This document shows, piece after piece, positions 45,901-57,216 of a stretch of DNA of 64,000 nt. Positions within the stretch are counted from its first letter, which is position 1; every line of letters begins with the position of its first letter. Below the pieces are notes generated by a model. The model did no database searches and had not been told where the DNA came from. It worked only from the letters and a program-made list of their open reading frames with translations. A program made the translations under genes and the position numbers. Source of the DNA: Hesseltinella vesiculosa (lineage: Eukaryota > Mucoromycota > Mucoromycetes > Mucorales > Cunninghamellaceae). The stretch spans positions 1-64,000 of the forward strand of contig MCGT01000042.1 of assembly GCA_002104935.1 (NCBI GenBank). The letters run 5' to 3'.

Positions 45901-48900
45901 CATGTGGTATGTTCCAATGGCATAGGGAAGATGGACCCGGTTTTCTCATCCTTTTTATTACCTTTCTCTCTAGTTGGTCATCGTCCACGGAAGGTAAAGC
46001 TAAAAAAAAAAAAAATACCAGCTTAGAGGCAAGGCAAGTGGACTCACATTTTCTTATATTGATCAGTTGAACAAAGCTCCAAGTATTACCTGGTGAAACA
46101 CTTGTTGCTATCCCTATTTGATATCATCGACTCGGACAAGGTGCCTCAGAATACCCGGAAACGATTGTCTGCGACAAACAATTCCCCTAGCATTCACACA
46201 ACCTCAACCAGCATCCACCCTGGCGACACTTCCCCTGCCTCCTCCATGTCCTCCATCTACCGTGCCAGCAGCCATACCAACCAAATGAACCCGCCAACCA
46301 TGACAACGGCTACGCCTACCAACCCTACTCACCACCGCATGCAAACTCTCAACAGCCACTCCTCCGTTACCCGATCATCTTACGGCGCGTACAGCACCTA
46401 TAGCCCGGATGGCTCTGGGAACGAAGTGGCTGAACTGATTCTGCGTTGCCTACGCAAATGTGGTGAAGAAGACGGGTTTCTGCCTCTCTTCAAGATGATC
46501 TTTGGCTCGCTCGGTGAAACCGAAGAAAATCGCTACACCCGGCGTCTGGATGGCCGAGGTCGCGACATCTTACTGACGGGTGTGATCACTCGCATGGTCA
46601 AGTATGTGTCTGAATGCATATCCGTGATACTGATATGTGATGACGTTCAATGTAAGGTTCAAAGATGGAGAGATCAAAAAGTCGACTAGGTTAGCTCACT
46701 GTTTGGCACTTCCATGGATGATGGCATTAGGGGCTGACTCTGCATCCATCAAGATCCTTCATCATATACATGAACGATGCGAACATGTCATGCTTGTGCT
46801 TGCAACGCGACCCATCAAAGATTATAATGTCACCTTTATCAACAACTTTTGCCAAACAGGCGTGTCCGAGGAAATCCTTCTCAATGGACTTGGTGGCGAC
46901 GATATCGAAGGCATTGTCCTGAGGACAATGAATGCCGGCGTTACAAAAGTTAGCCCTGAGATCATCCGCATCATCCAGGTAAAAGCCTGAAAGTGAGAGA
47001 GGGACGCAATAGTGAACTGACGTGGGTGCTGACTCTTTCGCTCTGATTTTCTCTTTCTATAGAAACGCACAAATGGCAACCCTTTGCACGTCAAGTAATA
47101 ATACCCAAAATGCATTTGACGTCACAGTCCTCAGATTCTCACTCTCTCCTATTTTCTCAACAGGAACATCGCCATGATACTCAAGGATTTTCACCATGTG
47201 ACCGTGGTGGAAGGCGAGCTTGTGCCAAGTAACAATCGCTTTGAACCCAAGGACTGGCTCCAAAATCTCGACTACAAGCGGATCATCAAGATGCAATACG
47301 ATCGCCTGGATCCAAACTTCCAGGAATTCCTAACAGTAAGCAAATCATCTTTTTTTTTTTTTTTTTTTTTCCTTGCCCCATTTTTCATGGCCATTCACAC
47401 AACTTGTTTTTCTATGGACATGGTCTAGGTGGCTAGCTGTCTGGACCAATATTTTACTCTCTATGAAGTCGAGGCGATGCTTAAAGTGAGCAATGTGATA
47501 TTCAGCGACAAAGATGACATGCAAAAGATTCTTGAAACCATTGAGCACTTTGACGTGTACAACTTTCTCCAACGAGGCTCCGACTCGACCGGCATTGTAT
47601 TCCACCCTGTGACGGCCTCATCTTTGGGAAATGCGTCTGGCCAAGCCCTCTTCTCATTCTCACACATCACCATCCCCAAGAGTATCTACGGCATGGTCTC
47701 TTACGAGACGCGCATCATTCTACACGGGCTTCTTGCCAAATTTTACGAAGGCCAGCTGACACGCGAGAATTACCCAGAGCTGCTAGGAAAGGTCGCCCGC
47801 CATTATCTGCAAACCGATCTTCTAGAAAAACAGCTTTATTACCTTGAAGCCCTTGCCGATCTGAACATGCGCTCATACCTTTTACCCGAAGCCACAAGCA
47901 ACTTGGAAAGTATGGTCAAGATCCTGAACGAAAACCCTGGCATCGCCTATCGCTTTGGCCGTTTACATCAGAGCGACATTTACCGACGTCTCGGTGTGTG
48001 TTTCACTATGCGCACTCAGCTCAAGATGGGCGAACGCTATCTGTTCATGGCCCTGGAATGCCTCGGTCAAAGCTGGCCTCAGACCGAGCCTGAGTTCCTG
48101 TACAAGTTCTGGAAACTGCGACTTGTGCAGTACCGTCACCGGCGCTGGTCACCGGACAACCACAATCCCAACAAAAAAGCATCTCTGGCATCACGTTTCT
48201 TGCGCCGCTCCAAGCACTCACCGTCATCGGCTTACGCCCACGACCTCCCAATGTCCTCTGTGCGATCCACCGCCTCTGACAATCCTCCTCCTTTCCAGCA
48301 CCAGCATCACCATCATACCCACGCCAGCAATAATGCAAGTGACAACAAGAAGAAACAGACGATCCAGCGTGTCGTCGAGATCATGGAGCAGCTGTCCAAC
48401 ATTTATTTCTATACGGGCCAGGGCCGTGCCTTTGTCTACAGTTGCCTCGTGGGCTTGAATGCCTGTGAAGCTCTTGATGAATGTGGCCCTCACTACACTC
48501 TCTTCCTTGCACGTGCCGCCCTGCTTTGTTGGCTCAATGATCACAAAGAGCATAGCATCTTCTACATCACCAAAGCCCTCCATCATATGGACGAAAAACA
48601 CGACTCAGGCACTCTAACGATCTGCGCATTGCTGTGTTTTGCTGCCGGCAAATTCAAAAACGCCAAGGAACTGCTCTACCAAGCCATCCAAGCCGACAAG
48701 ACCCTTGGGGTCGTGATCGATTGCCAATCGTTTTATCGTTCCGTGGGCTTGGTAGTCACCATGATGATCTTCGAAGGCACACTGGACCATGAGCCCGAGG
48801 ACGAAGGCAGCGGTATGTCGCTCTTAAAGCAAATGGCCGATACAGCACGTAGCAATGGCGACTACGAAGCCGAAATCTGGCTGGGTGTTTACCACGTTGC

Positions 48901-49780
48901 CAATGCCATTGTCGTCGACCGTGTGCACGAGTGCGAATCCTTTGTTGTGATGCTTGAACATCACGTCAAGCAAGCTGCCGATTATAACCGTATTGCCATC
49001 CATGGGACTTTGCTCTGCTACTATGCTCGTCATGGTGATTACGACCTGGCTCGCAAACATTACAAATACCTGGTGACCATTTTGCCTGCTTTGACCATCA
49101 CTCGTAAGAACTACAAAAAAAAAAAAAAAGGACATGCTGGTTCATCACCTTTCTCCACTTTCTCACTCCACCTAGCCAACATCTTCCCGATCTTTGGCTT
49201 AATTTTTGCAACGATGGGGTTGTATTGTATGGTGGAAGACGAGCAGATGGACCTCGTGGTTCTGGAAGATGCCAAGAATTATGATCGCTTTATCGTCGGC
49301 GTGTCACGCCTGAACCATGCCTTCCAGCAAGTCAAATTTTGGGAGTTCACGCAGCCTTGTTTGTATTTGGCCCGCGCTCTTCCCTACATCAGCACCGGGC
49401 GTACAGTGGAAGGTTACACTGTATTGCGTCACGGCATCTATGAAATGCACTTTATCCAAGAAATCCGTTTCCTCAAAGCTTATTATTGGGCCTGCATGGG
49501 CAAATATGCATTCACGCCAAAGGATCGGATCGACTGGACCGTGCGCGCAAAGAATGACCTCGACATACTTAACATCCCTACCACACGCTACCTCAACCCG
49601 GATCCAACTAGGTGCTTCACCAACCGCCGAGTCGCCGAGGCCATGAATTTGAAATTCTGTGCCACCAACAACACCAGCTCTTCTGCATCTCACTCACCGA
49701 ACCCTCCCTCTCGACCTACTTCTCCTGTATCTCCTCCTCTCATCACCAATGCTTTTCACACTAATCATCTCATTCGTTAG
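42984..49780 (+). CDS. Soluble adenylyl cyclase-like protein (two class III cyclase domains, AAA/STAND ATPase, helical repeats)
   Basis: 1911 residues in 14 exons: 42984-43013, 43081-43171, 43283-43293 (11 nt), 43359-43436, 43562-43603, 43674-45219, 45306-45906, 45974-45993, 46067-46651, 46731-46978, 47063-47094, 47164-47335, 47429-49103, 49176-49780. Cyclase domain 1 carries both metal Asp residues, in VLMVDIVGFSSL and VVKFLGDAVLV, but has a Ser/Asp-rich insertion; its second half reads HIALSCGDITNVVLGDLG. Cyclase domain 2 spans about residues 670-850. Then an ATPase: Walker A ISGNSGVGKSFF, Walker B VILICDDVQWADSAS, LVLATRP. The last 800 residues are TPR-like helices. The order is that of animal ADCY10, which makes cAMP from ATP in the cytosol. 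Well-studied fungal Cyr1 enzymes are built differently. Confidence 0.82.
43283..43293 (+). other. 11-nt microexon in cyclase domain 1
   Basis: GCTTCAGTTCT sits between AAAAG and GTTAGT, with flanking introns of 111 and 65 nt. Including it restores phase (1 to 0) and yields VDIVGFSSLTTLATEK, the expected class III cyclase motif after the first metal-binding Asp. Confidence 0.75.
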
Positions 49781-50633
49781 CGCCGTATTACCCACCATCT
49801 TCATTTTTAATCCAGCCACCCTGTCGTACCTCTTTGTCTCCTTTGCCACCATAAACTTTAATATTGTTCAGCCGTTGAGTCATGAACTCATTGATTAAAA
49901 GTAGCACATCAGACTGATGTTGCAAATTCTTGTTTAATACTACTAGAAGCTCTCATTAAAGCTTCAACTAGACCAAAAAAAAAAAAAAAAAAGAGCGGCC
50001 TTCCAAATTGGACCGTGCACAATTTATTGTGGGGAGACGTTTTGGCGTTCATTTCCAGAGACCTACACTTTATGTGGCGAGGGAGTTGTTGGACGGTTTG
50101 TGGTATGGGTGGCAACCATACCTGGGCAAATGAGGGGGGATATGGTGGAGAGTCTACTTCAGAATAAAGAATAAAAACAAGCGGGGATATTTCAGTTTCC
50201 GCTAAACAACGTTCGATTCCTGCCGGTGCAAGCAGAGACGTTGGTAAGAAGCCTTCCAGACCTTCGCCAGGCTGCCTGGGAGAGTTGTAGTTTTAATCAT
50301 AGCCATGTCATACCATTTTGCATTCGTATGCAAATTTGGGGTAAATTGACTAGGGACTATTTTGCACTGTGAATTTTGATCCCCTGGCGAAATGGCCGAT
50401 CTTTTCTTTTTTTTTTTTAGCTGAGGAATCGGGTGTATCAAATCGAAACTGATCAGACAAAATTTCACACCGATCCATTTACGCAAAAGCGCTGTGTAGC
50501 ATTTTTTTTTTTTGAAAAAGAGGAGGCAGCGACTAGCGGTTTGGCCGACTGGTTCACCATCAAAAATGGAAATCAGGACACCAGCCGCGTTTTTTTTTTT
50601 TTTTTAAAAAGATCACTCTTTCATAGTTGCGCA
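49781..50633. other. Gene-free stretch between cyclase-like and winged-helix genes
   Basis: Holds dispersed-repeat copy C (about 50270-50505) and a (T)15 tract at 50591-50605. No supported gene; a T-loop-like TTCGATTCC at 50210 has no pairing stem. Confidence 0.5.
50270..50505 (-). repeat. Dispersed repeat, copy C
   Basis: Same orientation as copies A and D. Contains GGGGTAAATTGACTAGG, TTTTGCACTGTGAATTTTGATC, GGCGAAATGGCCGAT, TAGCTGAGGAATCGG, AAATCGAAACTGATCA and the end CAAAAGCGCTGTG; the middle section present in A and D is deleted. Confidence 0.7.
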
Positions 50634-52016
50634 ATGTTTGAAAGCTTTCTGATTTATCGCTTGAAGGAAGAGCTAGCAGTCCAAGGCTATCGAGGTATAA
50701 AATGACCGGAATTGGAAGCCAAGACGCAAAGAGATTTATATGTAGTATTAGGTGCTTCGTTACGTGACATGTGGGGGCTTGCTCAATGGATCATTGATGT
50801 CACCTACCCTAATGGCTATCACATTGAGAACGAACGCTTGTGGCTCATTCTCACAAGAAACAACGCAATGACATTCTTCCCTGGTCACACTCTTGAAGAT
50901 GTGGAACGACAGGTCAGCCATCTCCAGTCAAAATACAGTGGCAAACGGGCAAGTATACCTTTTCGCCTCTTGTGATTGGCCTCAATTTTTCTTTTTTTAT
51001 ATCTAGTTGGGATGTACTGCGGACGAGTTAAATGGTGCTATCGACTACCAGTGTATCAAGGGGCTGCACCTTCTCTCATACGCAGAGGTTGTGGCGGAAT
51101 ATGGCGAATCACTACGTGTCGTTGCCAGTGCAGCCCTGCAGCAGAAAATACTACTTTCCAAGGCTCCTTCAGTAGGCATCTTTCTGGTCTTCCTTCAAAC
51201 TTTTTCCTCATGTTTCTCTCTTCGTCTCTCTATAGCAATGCGCAAATGTCATTTTTTCTGCGAACATGCAGAACATTATCTCAGTCATCCTTCAAAGCCG
51301 TACCGCGGGTTGCCAGCAACGGCAACTATCAGACTTGGTTGGCATTGGCCAAGCGTGCGTCAGTGATACCTTAACCAAGCTGGAATTGTTTGGCATTATG
51401 TATGTGAGAGGCTGTTCATAACCTCGTTGTTCCTGTCTCTAGCTCATCGTTTTATTTCTTCTGCCAAGTAAACGCGTCAGAAACAAGGGTGGCTACTTGT
51501 GTACCCACGTTCGCTACGATCCCTACCAACTGTACATACCTCCAGACGAAACTGAAACCTCAGCAGCAGTCGCCCGACGAGCCCAAATGACCAAGCCGAA
51601 CAATACAGCTTCTCACAAGACTTTGTAAAGATCAACCACACTTGGAAGCATTTTTCTGTATTCACCTTTAACCACCTTTGTGCTGAAATAGCCAATCACC
51701 TTCACCGCCTGACCAGGATGCCCTTGACCATCAGGATCTGGATGACATAGTTGTCGATCCAGATGATTGTATGTCAATGACACCTGATCAAGGTTTGGCG
51801 ACCCTATTTTTCCAGTTCTTGCGATCCCAGGCTCATTTTTTTTTTTTTTTTTTTTTTTTTGCAGACATTGTGTCTACGTCAGCGGACGCCCCTTTGATGG
51901 CCGTCGGATCGTTAACTCCGGACCCTGCGACCTTCTACCTCCTCCGTTCCCTTCATCGTCGAGTCCAACATCTAGAGGAAAAGCTAGATCGATATCAAGC
52001 TCGACATAACCGCTAA
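50634..52016 (+). CDS. Short winged-helix protein resembling the N-terminus of the TFIIIC B-block-binding subunit
   Basis: 323 residues in seven exons: 50634-50694, 50752-50948, 51007-51171, 51236-51399, 51469-51624, 51692-51768, 51865-52016. Residues 95-155 include LLSYAEVVAEYGESLRVVASAALQQKIL, like the VVAS segment before the first winged helix of TFIIIC tau138/GTF3C1. Residues 160-210 look like a winged helix: IISVILQSRTAGCQQRQLSDLVGIGQ followed by SDTLTKLELFGIIKR. The rest is acidic and ends in a short coiled coil (LLRSLHRRVQHLEEKLDRYQARH). Full TFIIIC subunits exceed 1000 residues, so this is either a separate short protein or another winged-helix family. Intron 2 has a GC donor (50949). 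Confidence 0.45.
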
Positions 52017-52384
52017 TCCTGCCTTCACCGACAAGCTTTCCATTGATTCCCTTTCTCCAGCCCTCCATTTCCTGATCAAACAGTTAGTACCCTATCCCAC
52101 GTTGGGCGCAACATCAAGTCTTATTAATATCACCCGCATGTGTCCTTCTTGCAACAATATTTCCAGTAAAAATAAAATAGGTTAGTTCACTTTAAAAATG
52201 GAATAGCAGGAACGCTTTGGTCATGTGCGTTTACGCGTGCCAGGTCAAACAATCCAGCTTGATTGCTCCTTTCCTGTTTTGGACGGCATGAAAAAAGCGC
52301 AGAATTTTTTTATTTTTAGGCTTTTTCGCTTCTGCCTTTTGAAATGTTCTTTAGCATTTCAGCAACCCATTCCTGAAGTTGTCT

Positions 52385-55300
52385 ATGAAACATTGGCTCT
52401 CTATTTTGGCGTGCCACATTATGCACTTTAGCCCATTGGTTTGGGGATGTGGCATGTAAAGCGCAGCTCAACATGCAGTGCCATGTCACTCATGAATGTT
52501 TTTCTCTTATCTCTAGACTCGTACACAATGAAGTGACAGCTCGGTCTATTGAGCTATTTGAACCTACTGATACCGTTGAGCATGAAGTACGCCATCTGCT
52601 TTTGACCTACCCAGACTATTCGCAGCCAGGGTCGTTTTTTCCAGACTGGGGATATCAATGCCTAGGCCACGATAGCCAAGCAGAAAACAGTAGGCACCTG
52701 ACCCTTGTCTCTTGTTTGAATCGATTATCCATTTTTTTTTTTTGACAAAAATAGCTCATTGGGCGCCGTTTATCAAGGCATCTTTGGAATATATTCGAGA
52801 TACTTACCCACGGCCATGGACCGACGATCATGTCAAGGTACGAACATAAAATGTCATTCCAACCCACCTCTTTTTTTTTTTTTGCTCCCAGGGCTTGGTG
52901 GCATTTGTGCTGGGCATTCTATCACATGATATAGCCGACGTGGAATGGCACTCACTGAACGGACTGCCAAATTACTTTATGCAGGTGATGGCAAGCATGG
53001 ACTTTGGAGGCGATATAGCCAAGGCCCATAAGGTGGCCGACACCGGGGGTGAGGCAGTACTCCGACACCGCTCACGTCTAGATTATCTCTCAGATCAATG
53101 GAAGCTGCCCTTGGACGACCTGATCCGGATTTATCAGCGCTACTACCAACAACGCCCCGGGGCAGTACCACCAGCCGATCACGTGCGCTACTGTATGATG
53201 CGTGCTTTTGCCGGCATCAAGTTGGATGTGGGCTTGGTCAAGTACCTGTTTGATTTCTACGGCGCTCAGAGTCCATTCCTAGTGGACCATATGTATGATT
53301 ACCACCGAGGAGGTCAGCTAGGAGAGATGCGGGATAAAAAAAAAAGGAAATCCATTCATCAAGGATCGGTTGATGTGTAGGCATTCAAGACATGGCGGCC
53401 AGTGTAACCAATTGCTACAGTCAAGCCATCGAAATATTGGTCAGCGGCCCGACCAATGGACCATTATGTGGTTCCTACTTTGATAATGACGTTGGCTCAA
53501 GACGACAGCACCAGCCAAGGCACACTTCTCGACATCAGCAGGTGCTCCATTTACCAGGGAACAGCACGGAGGAGGAGGAATGGCTCGAGCAAGTCAAGGC
53601 AACGGGTGGCGACAGTGGCGTTTGGACTATCGCTCTTGTGAATGAAAACGAGGCTGCTGCTGACGATGACAGGACCATTGGCTCGAACGACGAGGGAGTT
53701 CTTGTGCAACAGCAATGTGCGACCTTGGACAGTGGAGACCGCCGAGTGGATTTAACAATAGATTCGTCCTTGGCTGGCTTTGGGCATGCTATGGTGGTAG
53801 GTGATTTCCATGGTGATGGTCGCAAGGAGCTGGTCATCTCGGCTCCATACGACGGCAGACAAGACCGGGTGATGGCAGGGTCTGTATTTGTTGCAAACGA
53901 ACAAAGCTGGAAAAATGATCAGGCAGGATTCGATACCCACAACAGCACGGACCAGTACAGCAAGCACCCCGCGTGGTCCGTTTCACTTCGAGGGCGTGTG
54001 GCTGGATCCCGTTTTGGATGGGCACTGGCTGTTGTTGACCTCAACGCCGATGGTATTGATGACTTGGCTGTCGCCAGTCCGTTTGCCAACGGTGGCGGCC
54101 ATGTCGACGTTTATTTTGGTCAACGAGGCGTTGGCTTAGCCAGCCATCATCACCAGTCGCTAAATTCAACCCTGTCTTGGGACTTGGATGGGTATGGTTC
54201 TGTTTTGAAAGGTGTGGATCTCGATGGCGACGGTTTCAAGGACTTATGGGTTGGTTGCCCGTACTGCTCCACGCCGCAAGGTGGTGCCCAAGTAAAAATA
54301 AAAGCAAGGATAGGGAAGTAACAGGGGTCAACTCATCTTTTCTTTTTATTTAGGCTGGCTTGGCACAGATCCACTATAGTAGCAGAAGCCCAGTGGAAAC
54401 GATGTCCAGTCCTTCACCAATGCCTTTTGAACATTTTGGTTGGGCAATGACATACTTTGCAACCACTGATATGATACTGGTAGGCGCTCCAGGTGCCGCA
54501 TATCAAGGCCCGCAAGTTGGGAAGGTACATGCTTTCAAGGGCGGCGTAGCTTACTGGTCCATGACAGGAAACTCTGTTTTTGGCCAGTTTGGAAGGTGCG
54601 ACAAAAAAAAAAAAAAAACAAAAAAACGTAAATTCCTCTTGACTAACATCCTTTTTTAAAAAAAAAAAAAGTGTATTAGAGCAATGGCAAGAGAAATGGC
54701 TGATTGTGTCGAGCCCCACTGAGGTAAAAAGGGCAAAAAGAGTGGATGGACATGGGTTATTTACTCACACGAGCGCTCTTATCGGTCGTTCTTTCGCTGG
54801 CTTTCTCCAATGTGAATTGCCTTTTTTGTTCGACAGGCCGTGAAGAAGCGACTGCAGAATCAATGGCAAGCGGGTGTTGTTCGGGTGTACAAGTGGCAGC
54901 AGCTGGTGACATCTGACCTTTCCTCGGTCCTTTCCAGTGCCAGGGGTTTAGAAGCGGAAATTCAAGGACAAGAAAAAGCTGGTCATTTTGGGGCGTGCGT
55001 GACTTTGGATGAACCTGGTGGTCAATTTGGCTTATGGATTGGTCAACCCCTGGGAGCAAAAGGTTAGAAAATGGAAGAGTGTATGGAAAAGAAAAAGATG
55101 AGTGAGAGAGGTTGGGCGGGTGTGCACCAGAAACCACGATTAGGCGTTTTTTTTTTTGTCAGGAGAGAAAAATAAAATAGGGAAAGAAAGGTACGCAAGT
55201 CAAGTTGGCAAGGAGTGAAAGGGGCGGTTTTTTTTTTTGTCACCACTGAAGAAAGGAGATGCCAACGATATTTCTGTAGAAAATGGCAAAATCTATCGAT

Positions 55301-55769
55301 GGAAAGCTGGTAGAATGCAATGCTTTGGCCAAGGAGAGAAAAAGGCAAGTTCAACAAAAGAACGTGGAGAGAGGCATCCTATTTTAAATGACCGATGCGA
55401 AGCTGATTGGCCAGGTTGCAGCAGCACCAGGTAAAACCACATTGATAACGATGATTTTTTTTTTTTTGGTCAGGCACGATTCGGATCAACGATGCTGGTT
55501 GTGCCGAACTCCACCACGCTGGTAGTAAGTGCGGTGAATACAGTGACATTAGTTGGTATGTTTTTGCGATATTGTTATCAGGATAGCTATCTATATCACT
55601 GAGCCATTTCATTTTGTTCTTGACATTCGACCGTTAGGTGTTTAGACCCTCTGCTTTTTTTTTTTGAAAGACGAGAAAAGCCTTGTTCAAAAGTAAAAAA
55701 GTTCTATTTTTCTCTGTTTACCTTTTTTGATCAGGAACTGAAACCCGCAGCGTCACAAATTCATGCTGA
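52385..55769 (+). CDS. Secreted GPI-specific phospholipase D (GPLD1-like) with FG-GAP repeats
   Basis: Exons 52385-52455, 52517-52689, 52755-52837, 52892-53312, 53381-54291, 54354-54595, 54672-54723, 54837-55062, then at least 55256-55309 or -55344, 55474-55555 and 55735-55769; the joins between 55310 and 55473 are unresolved. Starts with a signal peptide (MKHWLSILACHIMHF...WGCG) and the zinc-dependent PLC/PLD-like catalytic domain: GILVHNEVTARSIELF, SFFPDWGYQCLGHDSQAENTHWAPFIKASLEYIRD, LGILSHDIADVEWHSL, GGDIAKAHKVADTGGEAV, whose His/Asp residues bind zinc. FG-GAP beta-propeller repeats follow (VVGDFHGDGRKELVISAPYDG, VVDLNADGIDDLAVASPF, GVDLDGDGFKDLWVGCP). It would cut GPI anchors outside the cell or in the secretory path. 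Confidence 0.82.
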
Positions 55770-56012
55770 ACAGGCACTGTCATGTTTTTCATTTAAAATC
55801 CAGAACCAGTAGCAATCCTTTTTTTTTAAAAAAAAGGGGGGGCAAGTGAATCAAAAGAGTGGGAGCCGCAGGCATGGGTCGGGTGGCCTTTTCCTTTTTT
55901 CTAATCGACAAAAACATATTTAAAGGAACACTATTTTGTTCCCCCCTTTTTTTCCCTTTTTCTCTCTCTCTATTTTGTTATATCCTACTCCTTTTTTTTT
56001 TTTACATCCTAC

Positions 56013-56934
56013 ATGACCCAATCCAAGAAACGCATTCATCGATCGTCTGAACCCAAACTATTCCGATGTACTGGGTTTGGTAATTGTAACATGGTCTTTA
56101 CTCGCAGTGAACATTTAGCTAGACATGCAAGAAAACATACTGGCGAGGTAAGTTTAAGCGCTTTGAAAAAAAGAAGTGGTAAACTGAACCCCTGCTTTTT
56201 TTTTTTTTTTTTTTTTTGTGTGCGTGTTGTACTATTAGAAACCTTTCAAATGCGTGGTGCCTGGATGTGAGAGAATGTTTAGCCGATTTGACAACATGAT
56301 TCAGCACACCGCCACCCACAACAAGCAACAGACAAGGAACACTCCCTCAACAGTCATCAAACCTGCCAAACGACCCTCCACCAACATGCCGCAGTATTCA
56401 ACCAAGCATACGCCACCTCTCTCATCACCTCACTCTGGTTATCTGTCGCACCCGCCTTGTATTCACATTGATACGGGCAAGGCAAACCATTTGCCACCCA
56501 TCTACCTGCCTGTGTCCCCTGCAACCGAGGACATGGACTACTTCCATCCCACGTTTTTACCCTCACCCAACGATCTTGGCCTGCCACCCCCCCCTGCCGA
56601 CAACCTGGCTTCTCCACCTTTTGATGGCACCGACTCTAGCGTGTGCAGTGGCGACTGGTCAGCATCGCCACCTCCTTCTCTCAGTCAACAGGCTCTGGCC
56701 GTACGACCTATCACTCGCCGCCTGTCCCAAATCGACCTCACCCTTCCTATCGAAGCCTTGCAGTCCCAAGATATCTCTGCCCATCATACTTTTCACAAGG
56801 ATGATATCCAAGTCACTCTGGACGAATACCAAGCCCTGCAGGGCATGTCCCGACTGTCCTCGCCTGGCTCGTCCTTTATGCAAGTTCGTGAAGTCTTTCC
56901 TCGGGCCCAGCCTTTCACCTACCACTTTGCTTAG
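56013..56934 (+). CDS. C2H2 zinc-finger transcription factor
   Basis: 276 residues in two exons, 56013-56147 and 56239-56934, joined HTGE|KPFKC. Two classical C2H2 fingers sit at the N-terminus (residues about 18-75): [26 protein letters not shown] and the second with [23 protein letters not shown], linked by TGEKP. The RSEHLARH helix resembles fungal stress and glucose regulators of the Msn2/Mig group, which bind GC-rich sites; this is a resemblance only. The remaining 200 residues are Pro/Ser-rich and disordered. A (T)17 tract lies in the intron. Confidence 0.85.
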
Positions 56935-57216
56935 CCTTCGTGCCCTGCAACCATAATCTTGTATAGCTCTTTTCCCACCGTCTCCCTTCCTCTCATTGCC
57001 TGTGTACATAAAAAAATTGTTTTCATGTTTTCTCCTAGCTTTTTTTTTTTTTTTTCAACCTCCTCAAAAAGCTCGCCCCCTTTTTTTTTTTTCATAACTC
57101 CTTGTTTTCTGTTACACAGACGTCTATCGGTCCCCCGCCCCCTTTATTTTCCCTTTTGATCAAGGAAATAAAATTCTTTAGGTGATGTCAAAAAAAGGAC
57201 ATATGTTTGATTCATT

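Noticed and set aside
49659..49898. Hydrophobic plus-strand frame after the cyclase-like gene
   Set aside because: It overlaps the true C-terminus in another frame, and its hydrophobicity comes from pyrimidine-rich 3' sequence.
50200..50230. TTCGATTCC resembling a tRNA T loop
   Set aside because: No flanking 5-bp stem, acceptor or anticodon arm can be drawn.
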